DNA of 64,000 nt, from assembly GCF_014203645.1 (NCBI RefSeq), contig NZ_JACHJL010000002.1:248001-312000 (forward strand), read 5' to 3'. A program made the position numbers and the translations under genes. This document shows positions 25,905 through 34,315 of the stretch, one piece after another. Each line of letters begins with the position of its first letter. Position 1 is the first letter of the stretch. Origin of the DNA: Streptomyces zagrosensis. GTDB lineage: Bacteria > Actinomycetota > Actinomycetes > Streptomycetales > Streptomycetaceae. A model generated the notes under the pieces. It was not told the origin of the DNA. It was given only the letters and a program-made list of their open reading frames with translations, and searched no databases.

Positions 25905-26663
25905 TCAGCGGTCGCCGGTGCCTGGGTCTGGGTCTGGGTCTGGGCGCGAGCCTGGGCTGGAGCCGGTGTCCGGGTACGGGGCTGGTTCGGTGTCGGGGCG
26001 CGGGGTTGGGTTCGCGTCGCCGTCTGGGGCGCTGTCTGGGGCACTGTCTGGGGCGCTGTCTGGGGCGTCTCGAAGGCGGCGGGGCTTGGCCCGTACGTGC
26101 ATGCGCTCGCCCTGCCGGCCGAAGAGGCTGAGCACTTCCACCGGGCCGGTGCCGGTGGTGCCGAACCAGTGCGGCAGCCGGGTGTCGAACTCTGCGGCCT
26201 CTCCCGGGTCCATGACCAAGTCGTGGTCGGCCAGCACCAGGCGCAACCGCCCGGAGAGTACGTACAGCCACTCGTACCCCTCATGCGTGCACGGCTTCGG
26301 TGTGCTGCGGCTGGCCGGGAGCACCATCTTGAACGTCTGGAGCGGGCCGGGCTGCCGGGTCAAGGGCAGCACCGTGTTGCCGTTCACGTGCTGCGGCGTG
26401 AGCCGGATACGGGGGTCGCCGACCTCGGGAGCGCCGACCAACTCATCCAACGGAACCTGGTGGGCCTGAGCGATCGGCAGCAGCAACTCCAGGCTGGGGC
26501 GGCGCTGGCCGGACTCAAGACGCGAGAGAGTGCTCTTGGAGATGCCCGTGGTCCGCGAAAGCCCGGCCAGCGTGACGCCGCGCCGCAGGCGCAGCCGCTT
26601 GAGCCGGGGGCCGACCTCGGCCAGGGCCTGGGCGATGGCAGGTGAATGCTCCACGTCGCCCAT
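25905..26663 (-). CDS. XRE-family regulator with cupin domain
   Basis: A DNA-binding regulator with a ligand-sensing cupin. The start chosen, 26663 (MGDVEHSPAIAQ), is the first ATG with family similarity; the longer frame upstream is repeat sequence. HTH at residues ~15-70 (LRRGVTLAGLSRTTGISKST, LSRLESGQRRPSL). Cupin at ~110-195 (THEGYEWLYVLSGRLRLVL, MDPGEAAEFDTRLPHWFG). The last ~50 residues are Asp/Pro-rich repeats (SAPDSAPDSAPD). Such proteins often control nearby or small-molecule genes; the ligand and target are unknown. Confidence 0.88.
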   Translation of the reverse strand: MGDVEHSPAIAQALAEVGPRLKRLRLRRGVTLAGLSRTTGISKSTLSRLESGQRRPSLELLLPIAQAHQVPLDELVGAPEVGDPRIRLTPQHVNGNTVLPLTRQPGPLQTFKMVLPASRSTPKPCTHEGYEWLYVLSGRLRLVLADHDLVMDPGEAAEFDTRLPHWFGTTGTGPVEVLSLFGRQGERMHVRAKPRRLRDAPDSAPDSAPDSAPDGDANPTPRPDTEPAPYPDTGSSPGSRPDPDPDPGTGDR

Positions 26664-27013
26664 TGCACCGCACCCCTCCCGGTAACGGCAACAAGGTTTG
26701 CTGGCAACCGGGTCTCGCCGTGCCCAGCGGCGGCTCCCATGCCAGAGCCCACGCCAGGGTCCACGCCAGAGCCCATACCAGGGTCCATGCCAGAGCCCAC
26801 GCCGTACGCGATGGCCCCGCGGCCCCGTAGCCAAGGCCGCTGGTACTGCCGCCGCGCCGCGGGTGGTTGAGACATGACGGCAGGGGCAGAAGAAGGGTGC
26901 CGCCGACCGGTGTTCCGTGCTTAGCGGGCTTTTCGTAGCGGGCTATTCGTAGCGGGCCGTTTGCGAGTGGCCGTTTGCGACAATGAAAATCGAACGATCG
27001 TGGGGGGCAGGAA
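26664..27013 (-). other. Repeat-rich intergenic region
   Basis: Two repeat families lie between divergent genes: CCAGAGCCCACG/CCAGGGTCCACG-type units at about 26740-26800, and GTAGCGGGC-type units at about 26920-26975. The regulator's own operator probably lies here. No gene was supported. Confidence 0.5.
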
Positions 27014-27271
27014 ATGCGCATGGATTTGACCGACGAGCTGCGTTCTAAGGCCGGCGTATTCGCCGATGAGCACGAAGGGCTATGGGTTTCCGTAGCCGAG
27101 GGAAACACGGTGGTATTCGGTGGCACACGAGAAGCCGAATTGTTCCGCGCGGCAGCCGACTGGCTCTTCGCCGACCCGCGATGCGAGGTGTTCGCCATCC
27201 GCTGGGACCGCGTCCCCCACGATCCCCCACTGCGCCTGGCGATCAGTCTCGAACGCCTACCGGACTCCTAG
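27014..27271 (+). CDS. Small unknown protein, 85 residues
   Basis: The ATG at 27014 follows a good ribosome site (GGGGGCAGG). The protein begins MRMDLTDELRSKAGVFADE and has LWVSVAEGNTVVFGGT, then EAELFRAAADWLFADP and a C-terminal ERLPDS end. It is soluble with no signal peptide or membrane helix. The family is not recognised. It lies 100 bp before the tsaD-like gene in the same direction; whether it belongs to that unit is open. Confidence 0.65.
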   Translation: MRMDLTDELRSKAGVFADEHEGLWVSVAEGNTVVFGGTREAELFRAAADWLFADPRCEVFAIRWDRVPHDPPLRLAISLERLPDS

Positions 27272-27373
27272 AAGGGGAGGGCCCGGGGCGCCACTAGCCG
27301 GAAGGCAGCACCTTCCTGTGTGCGCCCCGCGCCGGCTCTCGCCCGAAGACCGCTCGATCACGGCAGGTTCCCC

Positions 27374-28552
27374 ATGGCCCCTACGGCGGGTGCGCAGCGC
27401 ATCGTGCTCGGCATCGAGTCCTCGTGCGATGAGACGGGGGCGGGGCTCGTGGTGGGTGGGCGACTGCTCGGGCAAGCCGTCGCGTCGAGCATGGACGAGC
27501 ACGCCCGATTCGGCGGTGTGGTGCCGGAGATCGCGGCCCGCGCCCATGTGCAGGCCCTGGCCCCGGTCGTGCGGCAGGCCCTCGCAGACGCGGAGCTCGG
27601 CATGGGCGACATCGGAGCCGTCGCCGTGACCACGGGTCCCGGGCTGTCCGGCACACTTCAGGTCGGCCTGTCCGGCGCGAAGGCGCTGGCGTACGCGCTG
27701 GGGGTGCCGCTGTATGGCGTGCACCACCTGGCCGGGCATGTCGCCGCCGACACCCTGGAGCACGGGCCGTTGCCCAACCCCTGTGTGGTCCTGATCGTCT
27801 CCGGCGGGCACACCTCGCTGCTGCTCGTACGGGATCTCGCCCGCGATGCGGTCACCCACCTGGGGGACACCCTCGATGACGCGGCCGGTGAGTGCTTCGA
27901 CAAGGTGGCGCGGGTCTTCGGGCTGCCGTACCCAGGTGGGCCTGCCATCGACCGGGCGGCGCGCGAGGGCAACCCGCGCGCCGTGGCGTTTCCGCGCCCG
28001 ATGACCGGCCCGCGCGACGATCCGTACACCTTCTCCTTCTCCGGCCTCAAGACGGCCGCCGCCCGTTGGGCCGAACGCCACCAGAGCCGCCCGCTGCCCG
28101 TCAGCGACGGGGCCGCAGCGCTGCAAGAGGCCATCGCCGATGTGCTGACCCGCAAGGCGGTCGCGGCCTGCGGTGCGCACGAGGTGCGCACGCTGGTCGT
28201 GGTGGGCGGCGTCGCCGCGAACTCGCGGGTGCGGGCGCTGGCCGAAGAACGCTGCCGGGCCGCGGGCATCACGCTGCGCGTGCCGCCGCCGCGGCTGTGC
28301 ACCGACAATGGGGCCATGATCGCGGCCGTGGGTGATCTGCTGGTACGGGCGGGCGCCGAGCCCGCTCCGCTGGACGTGTCGATCGACCCGTCCGCGCCCC
28401 TGGAGTACGCGGCCCTGCACCCTGTCGCCACTCCCCGCCCCACCCCTGTCCCCAGCCTCAGCAGCGCGCCTGGCGCAGCGCTCCCCGCCCCGGCCGGCGG
28501 TGGCATCGCGGCGCCGCCGCGCCAGCCCCCACCGCGCCAGCCCCCCGTCTGA
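27374..28552 (+). CDS. tsaD: TsaD-like tRNA t6A synthesis protein (probable second copy)
   Basis: TsaD transfers the threonylcarbamoyl group to A37 of ANN-decoding tRNAs. It begins [20 protein letters not shown] at the ATG 27374. The metal site is H118-xxx-H122 ([11 protein letters not shown]); SGGHTSLLL, the [20 protein letters not shown] segment and [13 protein letters not shown] are family hallmarks. At 392 residues it carries a ~40-residue Pro-rich C-terminal extension (begins PTPVPSLSS) that is not typical. It lacks the usual tsaE-tsaB-rimI neighbours and differs from the housekeeping Streptomyces sequence as I recall it, so it is probably a paralogue. It lies 12 bp before an alaS gene and is likely co-transcribed with it. 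Confidence 0.85.
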   Translation: MAPTAGAQRIVLGIESSCDETGAGLVVGGRLLGQAVASSMDEHARFGGVVPEIAARAHVQALAPVVRQALADAELGMGDIGAVAVTTGPGLSGTLQVGLSGAKALAYALGVPLYGVHHLAGHVAADTLEHGPLPNPCVVLIVSGGHTSLLLVRDLARDAVTHLGDTLDDAAGECFDKVARVFGLPYPGGPAIDRAAREGNPRAVAFPRPMTGPRDDPYTFSFSGLKTAAARWAERHQSRPLPVSDGAAALQEAIADVLTRKAVAACGAHEVRTLVVVGGVAANSRVRALAEERCRAAGITLRVPPPRLCTDNGAMIAAVGDLLVRAGAEPAPLDVSIDPSAPLEYAALHPVATPRPTPVPSLSSAPGAALPAPAGGGIAAPPRQPPPRQPPV

Positions 28553-28564
28553 CCGGAGCCTGAT

Positions 28565-31438
28565 GTGCGTACCGCCGAGATCCGCACCCGCTTCCTCGAC
28601 TACTTCGCCGAGCGCGGCCACACCATCGTCCCCAGCGCCCCGCTGCCGACGCCGGACCCGACGCTGTTGTTCGTCAACGCGGGCATGGTGCCGTTCAAGC
28701 CGTATCTGACGGGCGAGGCGGCGGCGCCATGGCAGCGGGCGGCCAGCGTGCAAAAGTGCGTGCGAACGCTGGACATCGAGGAGGTGGGCCGCACCACCCG
28801 GCACGGCTCGTTCTTCCAGATGAACGGCAATTTCTCGTTCGGCGACTACTTCAAGGAAGAGGCCATCGGGTTCGCGTGGGAGCTGTCCACGCTGCCGATC
28901 GCCGAGGGTGGCTACGGACTCGACCCGGACCGCATCTGGGTCACCGTCCACCACACCGACCAGGAGAGCGCGGCGCTGTGGAAGCGCCTCGCCGGGCTGC
29001 CCGACGAGCGGATCGTGACGCGCGGCGACGAGGACAACTTCTGGTCCATGGGCGTACCGGGCCCGTGCGGACCCGCATCAGAGCTGTACTACGACCGGGG
29101 CCCAGCGCTCGGCCGGCCAGGCGGTCCCGCCGTGGACGAGGACCGGTACATGGAGTTTTGGAACCTGGTCTTCATGCAGTACGAGCGCGGGGAAGGCCCC
29201 GGCAAGTCGGGCTACCCCATCGTGCGCGAGTTGCCCCGGCGCAACATCGACACCGGCCTCGGCCTGGAGCGCATGGCGACCCTCCTGCAAGGCGTCGGCA
29301 ACCTCTACGAGACGGATGAGACCCGCCCCATCCTGGACCGCGCCGCCGAGTTGGCCGGCGTGCGCTACGGCGCGACGAACGGTGCGGGGCGCGGGGTGCG
29401 TGACGCGAGCGGGGTGGGCAGCGCGGCCGGGAAGAATGGTGCGGGCGGACCGAACGGTGCAGCCCTAGCGGATGGTGCGCGCGAGGCGAACAGTGCAGCC
29501 GGGGCTTCGGCACACGGCTCGGACGTCGCCCTGCGGGTCGTCGCCGACCACGTCCGTACGGCCCTGATGCTGCTCGCCGATGGCACCGCCCCCGGCAACG
29601 AGGGCCGCGGCTACGTACTGCGCCGCATCCTGCGCCGCGCCATCCGCGCCATGCGCCAACTCGGCTATCACGACCCGGTGTTGCCCCTTTTGCTGCCAGT
29701 CGCCCGCGACCGCATGGCGCCCAGCTACCCGGAGGTCGTGGACTCCTACGAGCGGATCGCGGACCAGGCGGAGGCGGAGGAGAACGCGTTCGGCGCCACG
29801 CTGCGCCAGGGCACGACCGTCCTTGACACCGCCGTCGCCCAGGTGAAGGCGGCGGGCGGGCGCCAGTTGCCCGGTGCGCAGGTCTTCAGGCTGCACGACA
29901 CGTACGGCTTCCCCGTGGACCTCACGTTGGAGATGGCCGCCGAACAGGGCGTGGAGGTGGACCGCGAGGGCTTTACCGCGCTGATGCGCGAGCAGCGCGA
30001 GCGGGCGCGGGCCGACGCGCGGGCCCGCAAGTCCGGCGGCGCGGCCGATACGACGGCGCTACGCGAGGTACTGGACGCTCACGGGCCCACCGACTGGCGA
30101 GCCTGGACCGCCCTGACCACCACATCGCAAGTGCTGGCCCTGCTCGGCCCGGCCGGTCCCGTGCCCGTGGCCCGGGAGGGCGAACTCGTCACGGCGATCT
30201 TGGACCGTACGCCGTTCTACGCCGAGTCGGGCGGGCAGGAGAGCGACGCGGGACGGCTGTCCAGCGCATCGGCCGAGGCGGAGGTCATCGACGTACAGCG
30301 ACCGCTGACCGGGCTCGTCGCCCATCAGATCCGGGTCACGGCCGGCGAACTCGCCCCCGGGGACAGCGTGCACGCGGCCGTCGATGACGAGTGGCGCCTC
30401 GGCGCCCGACAGGCCCACTCCGGAACCCACGTCCTGCACGCGGCGCTGCGCGAGATCCTAGGCCCCACCGCCCTCCAGGCCGGCTCGTACAACCGACCCG
30501 GCTATCTACGCCTCGACTTCCCCTGGCGCGGCGGCCTGTCGGCCGCGGCCCGCAGCGAGGTCGAAGAGGCCGCGAACCGCGCGCTGCGCCACGACCTGCC
30601 GGTCGATGTGCGGTGGATGACGCTGCCGCAGGCCAAGGAGTTGGGCGCGCTGGCGCTGTTCGACGAGACGTACGGCGAACAGGTACGGGTCGTCGAGATC
30701 GGCGGTCCCTGGTCGCGGGAGCTATGCGGTGGTACGCATGTGGAGCACGCGGCGCAGATCGGCACGGTCGCGCTCACAGCGGAGGGCTCGGTCGGCGCGG
30801 GCATGCGCCGCCTGGAGGCTGCCGTGGGCATCGAGGGCTTCGGCTACCTGGCGCGCGAGCGTGACCTGGTGGCCCAGATCGCGGAACAACTTCAGGCGCC
30901 GCGCGCCGAACTCCCGGATCGGGTGGCCGCGCTGCTGGCCCGGCTGAAGACGGTGGACCGCGAAAACCAGCGGCTGCGACAGCGCGCACTGCTCTCCCAC
31001 GCCGCAGCCCTAGCGGCGGGAGCGGTGCCGGTGCCCACAGCGACGGCCCCGGCACCGGGCGGTACGGGGGCGGCGCACGCGGGTCCTTCGCACGCCGGAG
31101 CCCCGGGTGGGCCGGGCGATGTGCTCGTGGTGACGGCGGAGACGGACGGCGACGCCGCCGACGCCCGCGCGCTCGCCCTGGCCGTACGCGACCGACTACC
31201 CGCCGACCGGCCCGGCCTGGTGGCGACGGCGGCCCGTAGCGGAGACCGAGCGGTAGTAGCCGTAGCCGTGAACGCGACGGGTACCGCCGCCGGCCTGTCC
31301 GCGACCACCCTCGTCAAGCACCTCCTTGGCGGACGCGGCGGCGGCACCCCCGAGGTAGCCCAGGGCGGCGGCGCGACGGGGGCGCCGGCTGAACTGCTGA
31401 GCCAGGTCGCCGAGTTGGTACGCAGTTCGGGTGTGTGA
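28565..31438 (+). CDS. alaS: Alanyl-tRNA synthetase (probable divergent second copy)
   Basis: AlaRS charges tRNA-Ala with alanine. The 957-residue protein starts at GTG 28565 with TAEIRTRFLDYFAERGHT and has class II features (SVQKCVRTLDIEEVGRTTR, FFQMNGNFSFGDYFKE, NFWSMGVPGPCGP). The editing-domain HxxxH is H618/H622 (AHSGTHVLHAAL), with C721/H725 in CGGTHVEHA. The C-terminal DHHA1/C-Ala region follows. There is a ~45-residue Gly/Ala/Asn-rich insertion before SDVALRVVADHV in the catalytic half, absent from the usual enzyme. Sequence and context differ from the housekeeping Streptomyces alaS as I recall it. A dedicated second AlaRS next to a TsaD copy suggests self-resistance or a specialised role; this is inference. 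Confidence 0.9.
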   Translation: MRTAEIRTRFLDYFAERGHTIVPSAPLPTPDPTLLFVNAGMVPFKPYLTGEAAAPWQRAASVQKCVRTLDIEEVGRTTRHGSFFQMNGNFSFGDYFKEEAIGFAWELSTLPIAEGGYGLDPDRIWVTVHHTDQESAALWKRLAGLPDERIVTRGDEDNFWSMGVPGPCGPASELYYDRGPALGRPGGPAVDEDRYMEFWNLVFMQYERGEGPGKSGYPIVRELPRRNIDTGLGLERMATLLQGVGNLYETDETRPILDRAAELAGVRYGATNGAGRGVRDASGVGSAAGKNGAGGPNGAALADGAREANSAAGASAHGSDVALRVVADHVRTALMLLADGTAPGNEGRGYVLRRILRRAIRAMRQLGYHDPVLPLLLPVARDRMAPSYPEVVDSYERIADQAEAEENAFGATLRQGTTVLDTAVAQVKAAGGRQLPGAQVFRLHDTYGFPVDLTLEMAAEQGVEVDREGFTALMREQRERARADARARKSGGAADTTALREVLDAHGPTDWRAWTALTTTSQVLALLGPAGPVPVAREGELVTAILDRTPFYAESGGQESDAGRLSSASAEAEVIDVQRPLTGLVAHQIRVTAGELAPGDSVHAAVDDEWRLGARQAHSGTHVLHAALREILGPTALQAGSYNRPGYLRLDFPWRGGLSAAARSEVEEAANRALRHDLPVDVRWMTLPQAKELGALALFDETYGEQVRVVEIGGPWSRELCGGTHVEHAAQIGTVALTAEGSVGAGMRRLEAAVGIEGFGYLARERDLVAQIAEQLQAPRAELPDRVAALLARLKTVDRENQRLRQRALLSHAAALAAGAVPVPTATAPAPGGTGAAHAGPSHAGAPGGPGDVLVVTAETDGDAADARALALAVRDRLPADRPGLVATAARSGDRAVVAVAVNATGTAAGLSATTLVKHLLGGRGGGTPEVAQGGGATGAPAELLSQVAELVRSSGV

Positions 31439-31996
31439 GCGCGTTGCGGGACGGGTCGGCAGTCCAGGGCCGGAGGCCGAGCCGTCCGCGCGGGCCGGGC
31501 TGCGCCCCCGCACGGGCAGGCCGACCGACAGCACACAACCAAACGACAACGCCCCTGCCCTCACCAGCAGCTTCGCGTTCCTCATCGTCCGCAGCGGAGG
31601 ACCACACGTCTCCGTTCTGAGACACCCGCGAGTCGGGATCGGTGACGGCGTCCTGGTGTTCTTGCGGGCCCCACCCGTCTTCGCCCTTCTTCCCCACCTT
31701 GACCCACCTCTTCCAAGTTGCCCACCGTCAGGGCAGGCGAGTCGCGTTCTTACGGAGTGGCCGTGAACCAGGTGTGCCTGCACAGCATGTTGTCCACTGC
31801 CAACGCGCTTTCGGGGTCATTGGAGTCGGCCACCTACGGGCCGATCCCGGCGCTCGGCGTACTGCACAGGTTGCCGACCGCACAGGAGCTTTGTCGCTCT
31901 AGGTAACCGACTCGCCACACACGGCGGTACCGTGGGGCGGAGCTCACGTCTCAAGAACGCTCAAGAGCTTCGATGCGCTGGGAAGTGTGCAGTCAG
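31439..31996 (+). other. No supported gene after alaS
   Basis: About 560 bp without a convincing gene. Short frames at 31734-31906 (+) and around 31580 (-) lack a ribosome site and family features. The next block (31997-32200) is a broken gene, so this stretch may be decayed DNA. Confidence 0.45.
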
Positions 31997-32200
31997 ATGC
32001 CGCCACCAAAGCCGAACACCAACTTGGAAGGACTGTTCCAAGAGACCGGTTGGACTTTGCGTCAGTTCGCGCAGGCCGTCAACCACACTGCCACCGAGGC
32101 GGGTACGCCCACGATGTACCGCGCCGCATCCGGCCTTGGCCGAAGGAGTTGCGAGGCGGCCGGTCTTAGGCCAGGACCTTCCATCGTCGGCCGTCGATGA
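31997..32200 (+). pseudogene. Truncated HTH regulator remnant
   Basis: The frame begins MPPPKPNTNLEGLFQETGWT and LRQFAQAVNHTATEAGTPTM, which reads as the N-terminus of a helix-turn-helix family common in Streptomyces. Similarity stops near 32120, where the sequence becomes unrelated and the frame soon ends. The normal protein runs several hundred residues, so this is a truncated remnant. It runs into the convergent DinB gene. Confidence 0.6.
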
Positions 32201-32684
32201 GCTCTCGTGCCGCGTCGAGATGGCCGGCGTGGCACGCGGTCTCGGTGATGACGTGCAGCAGGACGTCCCGAACGGTGTGCAAGTGTGGTTCACCGAAGAG
32301 GTGGTGGGGCCACCAGACCAGGGGCGTGTCCGCAGCCGCAGCTTCGATGACGGTGTTGGCGAGCTCCACCTCCGTGCGGTACTGGCCGAGGACCTCGGTG
32401 TGCGAGACGTCGGGTGCCACCTGCCAGGCGTCGTCGATGTCGTCCAGGGCCTTGATGACGGCCGGGTCGCCAGTGACGACGGCGCGAAACCAGAATCGCT
32501 CGACGTCGAGCGCGAGGTGCTGGACGAGCCCCAGGCAGTTCCATCCGGATGGCAGCACGGTCCGCCGCAATGCCTCCGTGTCGAGCCCTTCGAGTATGCC
32601 GAGGACGTGCCGGCGCTGTCCGTCCAGGACGAAAAGGAGTGCCCGGATCTCGGCGTTCGGTGCCGCGGTTGAGGTCGTGGTCAC
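32166..32684 (-). CDS. DinB / DUF664 family protein
   Basis: A small four-helix-bundle metalloprotein of the DinB superfamily, some members of which are thiol-dependent transferases. It has 172 residues from a GTG at 32684 with GGGAG 9 nt upstream. The pattern is ALLFVLDGQRRHVLGILEGL, GWNCLGLVQHLALDVERFWF, and LLHVITETACHAGHLD with the metal-binding histidines. Its enzymatic role is unknown. A palindrome upstream (32748-32762) could be an operator. Confidence 0.85.
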   Translation of the reverse strand: MTTTSTAAPNAEIRALLFVLDGQRRHVLGILEGLDTEALRRTVLPSGWNCLGLVQHLALDVERFWFRAVVTGDPAVIKALDDIDDAWQVAPDVSHTEVLGQYRTEVELANTVIEAAAADTPLVWWPHHLFGEPHLHTVRDVLLHVITETACHAGHLDAARELIDGRRWKVLA

Positions 32685-32747
32685 TGTGCAATCTCCCAGC
32701 TGTGTACGCCCGGATCACGGAAGCCGACGGCCCGTGTTCCCTAGGGC

Positions 32748-32762
32748 CGGTCCAACGGACCG
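32748..32762. promoter_or_regulatory. Palindromic operator-like site
   Basis: CGGTCC-AAC-GGACCG, a perfect 6-3-6 palindrome about 65 bp upstream of the DinB start. The bound protein is unknown. Confidence 0.35.
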
Positions 32763-32828
32763 TTGAGCAGCGTCACGCTTCCGGGCCACGCGGTATCGCT
32801 TGTCGTATGCGTCACGGCTACAAATGAT

Positions 32829-33101
32829 CTACGAGTGGCCGCACTCTGTATAGGGGGCGGCGGGGTCCTCTGGCGAGCCACACCCCGCGTCGGTCCAGAC
32901 CCGCATCGTGCCATCCGGGCGGACGGTCACCCCGTATTGGCCCACGCCTGGCCGTCCGGCCGGCTCCCACGCCCCGTAGGCCCTCGCGATCCGATCCCAC
33001 AACCGGTGCGAGCCGTACTGCCGGACAGTAAAACGGTCCGAGCGTTGGCCGTCATAGTCCACACGAGCCCAAGAGGTGCCCAGGTCGTCAGCGATCCACA
33101 A
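32829..33101 (-). pseudogene. C-terminal fragment of a protein-L-isoaspartate-type methyltransferase
   Basis: The frame reads DDLGTSWARVDYDG, RFTVRQYGSHRLWDRIARAY, then GRPGVGQYGVTVRPDG and VWTDAG. This resembles the C-terminal end of PCMT-like methyltransferases in peptide-maturation (FxLD and ATP-grasp) systems of Streptomyces. The catalytic domain is absent and the upstream frame is unrelated low-complexity sequence, so it is a remnant. 33102-33402 holds Pro/Gln/Ala-rich repeat sequence and no supported gene. Confidence 0.5.
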
Positions 33102-33402
33102 CCGAGTGTGAGCTGCTGCGTCGGTTCCGGTTCCTGGGCCTGGGCCTGGGCCTGGGCCGGGGCCGGGGGCGGGGGCGGGTGTTCAGCAATCTCGTCGGTC
33201 AAGGCGTGCACGTCCACGCTGATGCTAACGATGTGGACACCGCGCATCGCATGGCCCGCCGCACGCCCCCGCAACGGCTCACTAGCCCCGGTACACCCCG
33301 CGCAGTGACCGCCCAACCGCACAGGCAATCGGCCCCTGTAGCGTCCCTCACAGGCGTCCGATATGCGGGCGCAGGGCGAATGAGTTGGCGAGGGAGACCA
33401 GC

Positions 33403-34152
33403 GTGGACTACGACGAGTTGATCGACGAGGGGCTGACGACGCCGTTCGAGGGTTGGGACTTCGGGGTCTTTCGGGGGCGCTACGCCGAGGCAAGCGTCAC
33501 CGACCTGCCGTGGAGTTATCCGCAGCTCGTACGCGACCAGCTACCGGCTGCTGCATCGCTGCTCGACCTGGGTACGGGCGGTGGTGAGGTGCTGGCGTCA
33601 CTGGCGCCGTTGCCCGCTCGTACGGCAGCGACCGAGGGCTTCGCACCGAACGTACCGGTGGCCCGGCGACGCCTTGAGCCGATGGGCATCGAGGTTTCCG
33701 AGGTCGGCGACGACGATCAACTACCCTTCGCTGACTCTGCGTTCGACCTCATCGTCAGTCGGCACGAGTCCTACGACCCGACCGAGATTCGCCGCGTCCT
33801 TGCGCCCGGTGGAGTGTTCGTCACCCAGCAGGTCGGCGGCGGCGACCTCGCGGAGGTCAACCAGGCACTCGGCGCACCCGAGCATGAGTACGCCGACTGG
33901 AACCTGCGCGCCGCCGCCGAGGAGTTGACCGCCGCCGGGTTCACCGTGACCTGGGAGGGCGAGGCCCGGTTGCCGGCCACCTTCCACGACATCGGCGCCC
34001 TCGTACTCTTCCTCCGCATCACCCCCTGGCACGTCCCCGACTTCACCGTGGAGCGCTACGCCGGCCCCCTGCGCGACCTGCACTCCACCATGAGCGCGGG
34101 GCAGCCGTTGCAGGCCTTGTGCCATCGGTTCGCCCTGGTCGCGAGGCCGTAA
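33403..34152 (+). CDS. Class I SAM-dependent methyltransferase
   Basis: About 249 residues from a GTG at 33403 preceded by GGGAG; a TTG at 33385 is also in frame. Motif I is SLLDLGTGGGEVLASLAP near residues 50-65, followed by the acidic pair near TEGFAPNV. Later conserved features are DLIVSRHESYDPTEI and APGGVFVTQQVGGG. The C-terminal half (WHVPDFTVERYAGPL) matches ubiE-like methyltransferases. The substrate is not predictable, and no operon partner is evident. Confidence 0.85.
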   Translation: MDYDELIDEGLTTPFEGWDFGVFRGRYAEASVTDLPWSYPQLVRDQLPAAASLLDLGTGGGEVLASLAPLPARTAATEGFAPNVPVARRRLEPMGIEVSEVGDDDQLPFADSAFDLIVSRHESYDPTEIRRVLAPGGVFVTQQVGGGDLAEVNQALGAPEHEYADWNLRAAAEELTAAGFTVTWEGEARLPATFHDIGALVLFLRITPWHVPDFTVERYAGPLRDLHSTMSAGQPLQALCHRFALVARP

Positions 34153-34260
34153 GCCGGTACAGCGGAGCTCTGCGCCGTCGGGCCAATCGGCCGGCGGTGG
34201 GCCCGACGTAGAGTCGCCGCACACCCCCGCCATTGGGCCCCGTCGTCAACCATCAGGGGC

Positions 34261-34295
34261 AGGTGACAGGTGGCAGGTGGCAGGTGGCAGGTGGC
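34261..34295 (+). repeat. Heptamer tandem repeat upstream of the acyltransferase start
   Basis: Five copies of AGGTGGC/AGGTGAC end 20 bp before the ATG at 34316. Each copy resembles a Shine-Dalgarno core, so copy number could affect translation. Confidence 0.75.
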
Positions 34296-34315
34296 AGAGG
34301 GATGAGAGGTCGCAG

